Positions 61,072-64,000 of a DNA stretch of 64,000 nt are shown here, piece by piece. The stretch is from Fimbriimonas planktonicus (GTDB lineage Bacteria > Armatimonadota > Fimbriimonadia > Fimbriimonadales > Fimbriimonadaceae), in contig OZ248539.1 of NCBI GenBank assembly GCA_965234685.1, forward strand, positions 372,001 to 436,000, in the 5' to 3' direction. The notes under the pieces were generated by a model that searched no databases, was not told the origin of the DNA, and saw only the letters and a list, made by a program, of their open reading frames with translations. Position 1 is the first letter of the stretch. Each line of letters opens with the position of its first letter. A program made the translations under genes and the position numbers.

Positions 61072-62421
61072 ATGGCAAGCGTGGCGTTTCTGGGGCTGGT
61101 GTGCTTGAGTGCAGGGCTCCAGGCGCAAGACGACTACTACCTCTATACCAACCTGATCAAGAACGGGAAGGGTGCCTATGAGGACTACGTTCTGGCAGGT
61201 GAGCGCATCCGGGGTTCCGTGGCGGCGACCCTGGTTTCTTACGATTCCGTTGAACGCCTGCAGGAGGCCATTCGGCTTGCTGAGTCGAAAGCAGGTGAAT
61301 CCGAGGATCCGGCATCCAGTTCCAGTAAGCAACTCGCCAGACTGCGGGAGGCTCTCAAAGCTTTGCCGACTGGACCGGGCCGACCGACCCCACTCGACTT
61401 TGACCGAGCCATCGCACGAGACTTCGGTCCGGCTTGGGCACTGGTTCTGCGTGGGAATCAGAAGCCTAGAATCTCGCCGCGCAGTAGCGTTGATGCGACC
61501 ACGCTCTTTCCCGAGTTAGCTCAGTTTAGAAGCCTCGTGCGAGCAGCCATGCGAAAGGCTCGGGTTGAGTTTGCAAGCGGTAACGCGACGGGAGCGCTGA
61601 CGACTTATCGAGATTCGTATCGATTTATCCAACGTATCGGCAGCGAGGCGCTCATTGCGAGGCTCGTGACCATCAGTTGTGAAGCAATGCTGTTTGCGGA
61701 AATCGAGCGAAACCTGATGCTCATTCCTTCGGCTGGCTTGCCTGAATTCATCGCCGATTTGCGAGGTGGTGTCTCCCAAACACCACGCCTCGTTGACTGC
61801 ATATCGGTTGAGCAGGAGTTCTTCCGGGCTTCGGTTAACGAGATCGTAAACAAACTTGACTCATCAGACCCTTCGGCAGCATTGCCGCAGGATTTTGACG
61901 ACGTTTCACCAGCAGAATGGCTCTCCTTTAGAGCTGAGATCATGAGAATGTCTGCGCAAGAGCGACGACAATTCTTCAAAGGCGTTCTACAGCGGCATGA
62001 TTCTGAGCTGCAAGCGTTTCTGGCCAAGCTCGGTGAACCCGAAAACAAATGGCCGCTTAGCGAACCTCCGGCCCGGCCGATGGGGAATGCCTCCGTTTTC
62101 CTGAACTTGCACGCGCTCGATACGACCGGAATCGCGCGCATAGAGGCCGAAGCGAGGACCCGAACACGGGTCGCGATGATCACTTTGCTAGCCCGTGAGC
62201 ACGCTTGGCAGCACGGGACTTACCCGGCCGGGCTTAAAGACTTTTTGCCGGAAACCGCAACCATCGATCCGTTGACCAATCAGCCGTACAAGTACACGAT
62301 TACGAACGGCGCGGTTGTTGTCAAAACCGCCGCCCACCCGGTCCTCGGCGAAATCTCCCTGCGCCGGCCGCCTCAGACGGATGCGAACTCAGCAAATGGT
62401 GGCCGGGTGATTTTGCCGTAG
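61072..62421 (+). CDS. Hypothetical secreted protein
   Basis: A 449-residue protein, not recognised. Signal peptide MASVAFLGLVCLSAGLQAQ; then largely helical (VAATLVSYDSVERLQEAIRLA, RAAMRKARVEFASGNATGAL), with a C-terminal TYPAGLKDFLPETATIDPLTNQPYKY that resembles the tail of type II secretion pseudopilin-like or DUF1559-type proteins. Periplasmic or secreted. ATG at 61063 is also in frame but lies inside the promoter box. Confidence 0.7.
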   Translation: MASVAFLGLVCLSAGLQAQDDYYLYTNLIKNGKGAYEDYVLAGERIRGSVAATLVSYDSVERLQEAIRLAESKAGESEDPASSSSKQLARLREALKALPTGPGRPTPLDFDRAIARDFGPAWALVLRGNQKPRISPRSSVDATTLFPELAQFRSLVRAAMRKARVEFASGNATGALTTYRDSYRFIQRIGSEALIARLVTISCEAMLFAEIERNLMLIPSAGLPEFIADLRGGVSQTPRLVDCISVEQEFFRASVNEIVNKLDSSDPSAALPQDFDDVSPAEWLSFRAEIMRMSAQERRQFFKGVLQRHDSELQAFLAKLGEPENKWPLSEPPARPMGNASVFLNLHALDTTGIARIEAEARTRTRVAMITLLAREHAWQHGTYPAGLKDFLPETATIDPLTNQPYKYTITNGAVVVKTAAHPVLGEISLRRPPQTDANSANGGRVILP

Positions 62422-62516
62422 GGTGGGTCGTCTACCGGGATTTGAAATAAACGAGATTTAGTTGCTTGGGCAATGGATCTTTTCCAATGTTCAGTCTTGT
62501 CGCCAGACCAGAAGGG

Positions 62517-62945
62517 TTACAGGATCAGCAAGTTGGAATTTTCAGCGCCTCGGACGCAGGCCAAGGAAATCGATCGATCAAGGGCTACAAGCTTTCCGCA
62601 ATTCTTTGTGGCCAGCGCAAGCAAGTATGCGTCTGTTATTTGCTTAGAGCCATGAAGCTTTTCGTAGTCGAAAATGGAGCCGTCCAGCAAGCTGATGTCA
62701 TCGTCCCAGAACACGTGCTGATCGGACTCGCTTGCGCTTCTTAGGAGCTGCGTTGCACGCCCGATGCTAACGCGACCGGGATACGCTGCTTGCGAAATGA
62801 TGCGCACGAAGCCATTCTGAGTCAGCGGGCATGAAGCCCAGCGTGCGTTGTCTTGACTAAGCAACCATTCCTTCGCACGATCATGGTGAACGTGGGAGGC
62901 GTCGAGGAGGGCAAGGAGAACATTAATGTCGAGGAGCGATATCAA
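62517..62945 (-). CDS. vapC: VapC-type PIN toxin (second pair)
   Basis: A 142-residue PIN-domain protein: MISLLDINVLLALLDASHVHH with the first Asp, QITDAYLLALA and LVALDRS with the later Asps. Expected to be a tRNA- or mRNA-cleaving RNase. Overlaps the antitoxin gene by 4 bp (ATGA). Confidence 0.88.
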   Translation of the reverse strand: MISLLDINVLLALLDASHVHHDRAKEWLLSQDNARWASCPLTQNGFVRIISQAAYPGRVSIGRATQLLRSASESDQHVFWDDDISLLDGSIFDYEKLHGSKQITDAYLLALATKNCGKLVALDRSISLACVRGAENSNLLIL

Positions 62946-63181
62946 ACGCCTTCTTCCTCGCGCAACTGATTGATTAGCTCGGAAGTCACGATTGTCCCGC
63001 GCTTGGGCAGCGGGCGGAAGCCCATGAATTCCTCTGCAATGTCCGTTGGCAATTGTGACGAGCCTTGTAGACCTTGGCGGGCAAGTTCTGAGATCACCTG
63101 TCCTGCGGTTTTATTGCTCTTCTTACCCAGCTCCTTTGCCGCCAGAAGAACGTCATCTGCTATATCGAGAGTGGTGCGCAT
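62942..63181 (-). CDS. vapB: VapB-type antitoxin (second pair)
   Basis: A 79-residue protein: MRTTLDIADDVLLAAKELG, a ribbon-helix-helix start, then a flexible tail ending REEEGV. TATCAT at 63189-63194 lies 7 nt before ATG 63181. Neutralises the neighbouring VapC. Confidence 0.88.
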   Translation of the reverse strand: MRTTLDIADDVLLAAKELGKKSNKTAGQVISELARQGLQGSSQLPTDIAEEFMGFRPLPKRGTIVTSELINQLREEEGV

Positions 63182-63188
63182 GCATCTG

Positions 63189-63194
63189 ATGATA
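63189..63194 (-). promoter_or_regulatory. -10 box seven bases before the second VapB ATG
   Basis: TATCAT on the minus strand with leaderless-type spacing to the start. Confidence 0.45.
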
Positions 63195-63228
63195 CAGCAT
63201 CAAGTCCCGCTTCCAACAAGTATTTAGA

Positions 63229-64000
63229 CTATTCGGGACTGTTGGCTCGGCGCTTCGCCGCAGACGCCAGCAGCGCCACCGCCTTCTCCTTTTGCGTCGC
63301 GTGATCGACGATCGGGCGTGGGTAGTTCTCGCCCAGCTCGACACCAGCCGCAGACAGATCAAACAATGGAGCCGTCGCTGGGGCGTGGATGTACTTGGCG
63401 GGCAACTGTTTGAGTTCGGGAATCCATCCGCGAATGAACATCCCATCCGCATCAAACCGTTCGCTCTGCAAAGCCGGATTGAAGATTCGGAAGTACGGCT
63501 GGGCGTCGGCGCCGGTGCTGGCGGCCCATTGCCAGCCGCCGTTGTTGGAGGCGAGTTCGAAATCGAGCAGCTTTTCGGCAAAGTACGACTCGCCCAGCTT
63601 CCAATCAATCAGCAAGTCTTTGGTGAGGAACGAGGCGACGATCATGCGGAGGCGGTTGTGCATCCAGCCGGTGGCGTTGAGGCAGCGCATGGCGGCGTCG
63701 ACGATCGGATAGCCGGTTTGCCCCTGGCACCAAGCCTCGAAATGCTCCGGCTTTCCGGGCCAAACGAGCCCATCGAACTGAGGCTGGAACGTGCCTTTCA
63801 CCACGTGCGGATTGTTCCAAAGCAGGTCCTGATAGAACTCCCGCCAAATCAGTTCGTTCAGCCACTTCTCGCCTTCGTCGCCAACTTCGTAAGCACGACG
63901 CACCATCTCGCGAACACTGACGGTGCCGAATCGCAGGTGGACGCTCATGCCGCTGGTGCCGGGTTTGCTGGGGAAGTTTCGGGATTCTTCGTACTCGCGA
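63229..64000 (-). CDS. phr: Deoxyribodipyrimidine photolyase, C-terminal part (partial)
   Basis: The frame runs through the window end (REYEESRNFPSKPGTSG precedes MSVHLRFG), so the true start lies outside. Visible is the FAD-binding half: LNELIWREFYQDLLW, GQTGYPIVDAAMR, TGWMHNRLRMIVASFL, ASTGADAQPYFRIFNP. It repairs UV cyclobutane dimers with light; cryptochrome-like members cannot be excluded. Convergent-free, 47 bp from the second VapB gene. Confidence 0.93.
   Translation of the reverse strand, partial: REYEESRNFPSKPGTSGMSVHLRFGTVSVREMVRRAYEVGDEGEKWLNELIWREFYQDLLWNNPHVVKGTFQPQFDGLVWPGKPEHFEAWCQGQTGYPIVDAAMRCLNATGWMHNRLRMIVASFLTKDLLIDWKLGESYFAEKLLDFELASNNGGWQWAASTGADAQPYFRIFNPALQSERFDADGMFIRGWIPELKQLPAKYIHAPATAPLFDLSAAGVELGENYPRPIVDHATQKEKAVALLASAAKRRANSPE

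Overview
The window looks like bacterial chromosome, GC-rich and densely coded on both strands, with short intergenic gaps and many 1-4 bp gene overlaps. The mix of genes (a DUF1549/DUF1553 cytochrome plus DUF1501 pair, several Tat-signal Gfo/Idh/MocA and TIM-barrel sugar enzymes, secreted GH5-type hydrolases, FHA, DUF1801 and SUMF1-type proteins) is typical of Armatimonadota (Fimbriimonas-like), Planctomycetota or Verrucomicrobiota. I favour Armatimonadota, but this is inference from gene content only, since no rRNA gene is present.

Layout. 1-11 kb: end of a family-2 glycosyltransferase, a small membrane protein, a secreted GH5 glycosidase, a thioredoxin-like protein, a VOC/sugar-isomerase pair, a Tat alkaline phosphatase, then a four-gene minus-strand operon (oxidoreductase, isomerase, galT, hypothetical) and a SUMF1-domain protein. 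11-19.5 kb: another Gfo/Idh oxidoreductase, a propeller-like hypothetical, hisC, a cation/proton antiporter, a Ycf46-like AAA ATPase, a DUF5060 glycosidase and tRNA-Asn. 19.7-22.7 kb: a large secreted propeller/Ig-repeat protein split by a frameshift in a G run. 22.8-30.4 kb: an accessory island with an IS481-type fragment, two copies of an MNT nucleotidyltransferase (one with an intact HEPN partner, one with a truncated one), a 1027-residue NACHT/LRR protein of the bacterial NLR type, an SGNH hydrolase and a duplicate of its tail, and palindromic repeats. 30.4-41.5 kb: a FecCD permease, an aminotransferase and rnc, DUF1801, an NHL-type propeller, the DUF1501-DUF1549 operon, a lipoprotein and a VapBC pair. 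41.5-64 kb: mostly housekeeping genes (lepA, sufB, Nudix, GntR, deoC, nhaA, speD, ogt, LolCD-like ABC genes, gatB), with FHA and AAA proteins, a secreted phosphoesterase, a second VapBC and a partial photolyase.

The most novel signal is a dispersed intergenic element of about 140-165 bp, present at 30244-30407 (+) and 60888-61029 (-). Both copies carry a promoter-like start, four exact-length 10-nt tandem units, and a hairpin with a 10-bp A/T stem and an 18-nt loop containing seven Gs. The stem is kept by a G-U-compatible change, which suggests a structured RNA or a micropeptide gene. The second is the NLR/MNT-HEPN island, a candidate anti-phage or toxin-antitoxin locus. A third pattern is TATAAT-like boxes 4-8 nt before many start codons, which suggests widespread leaderless transcription.
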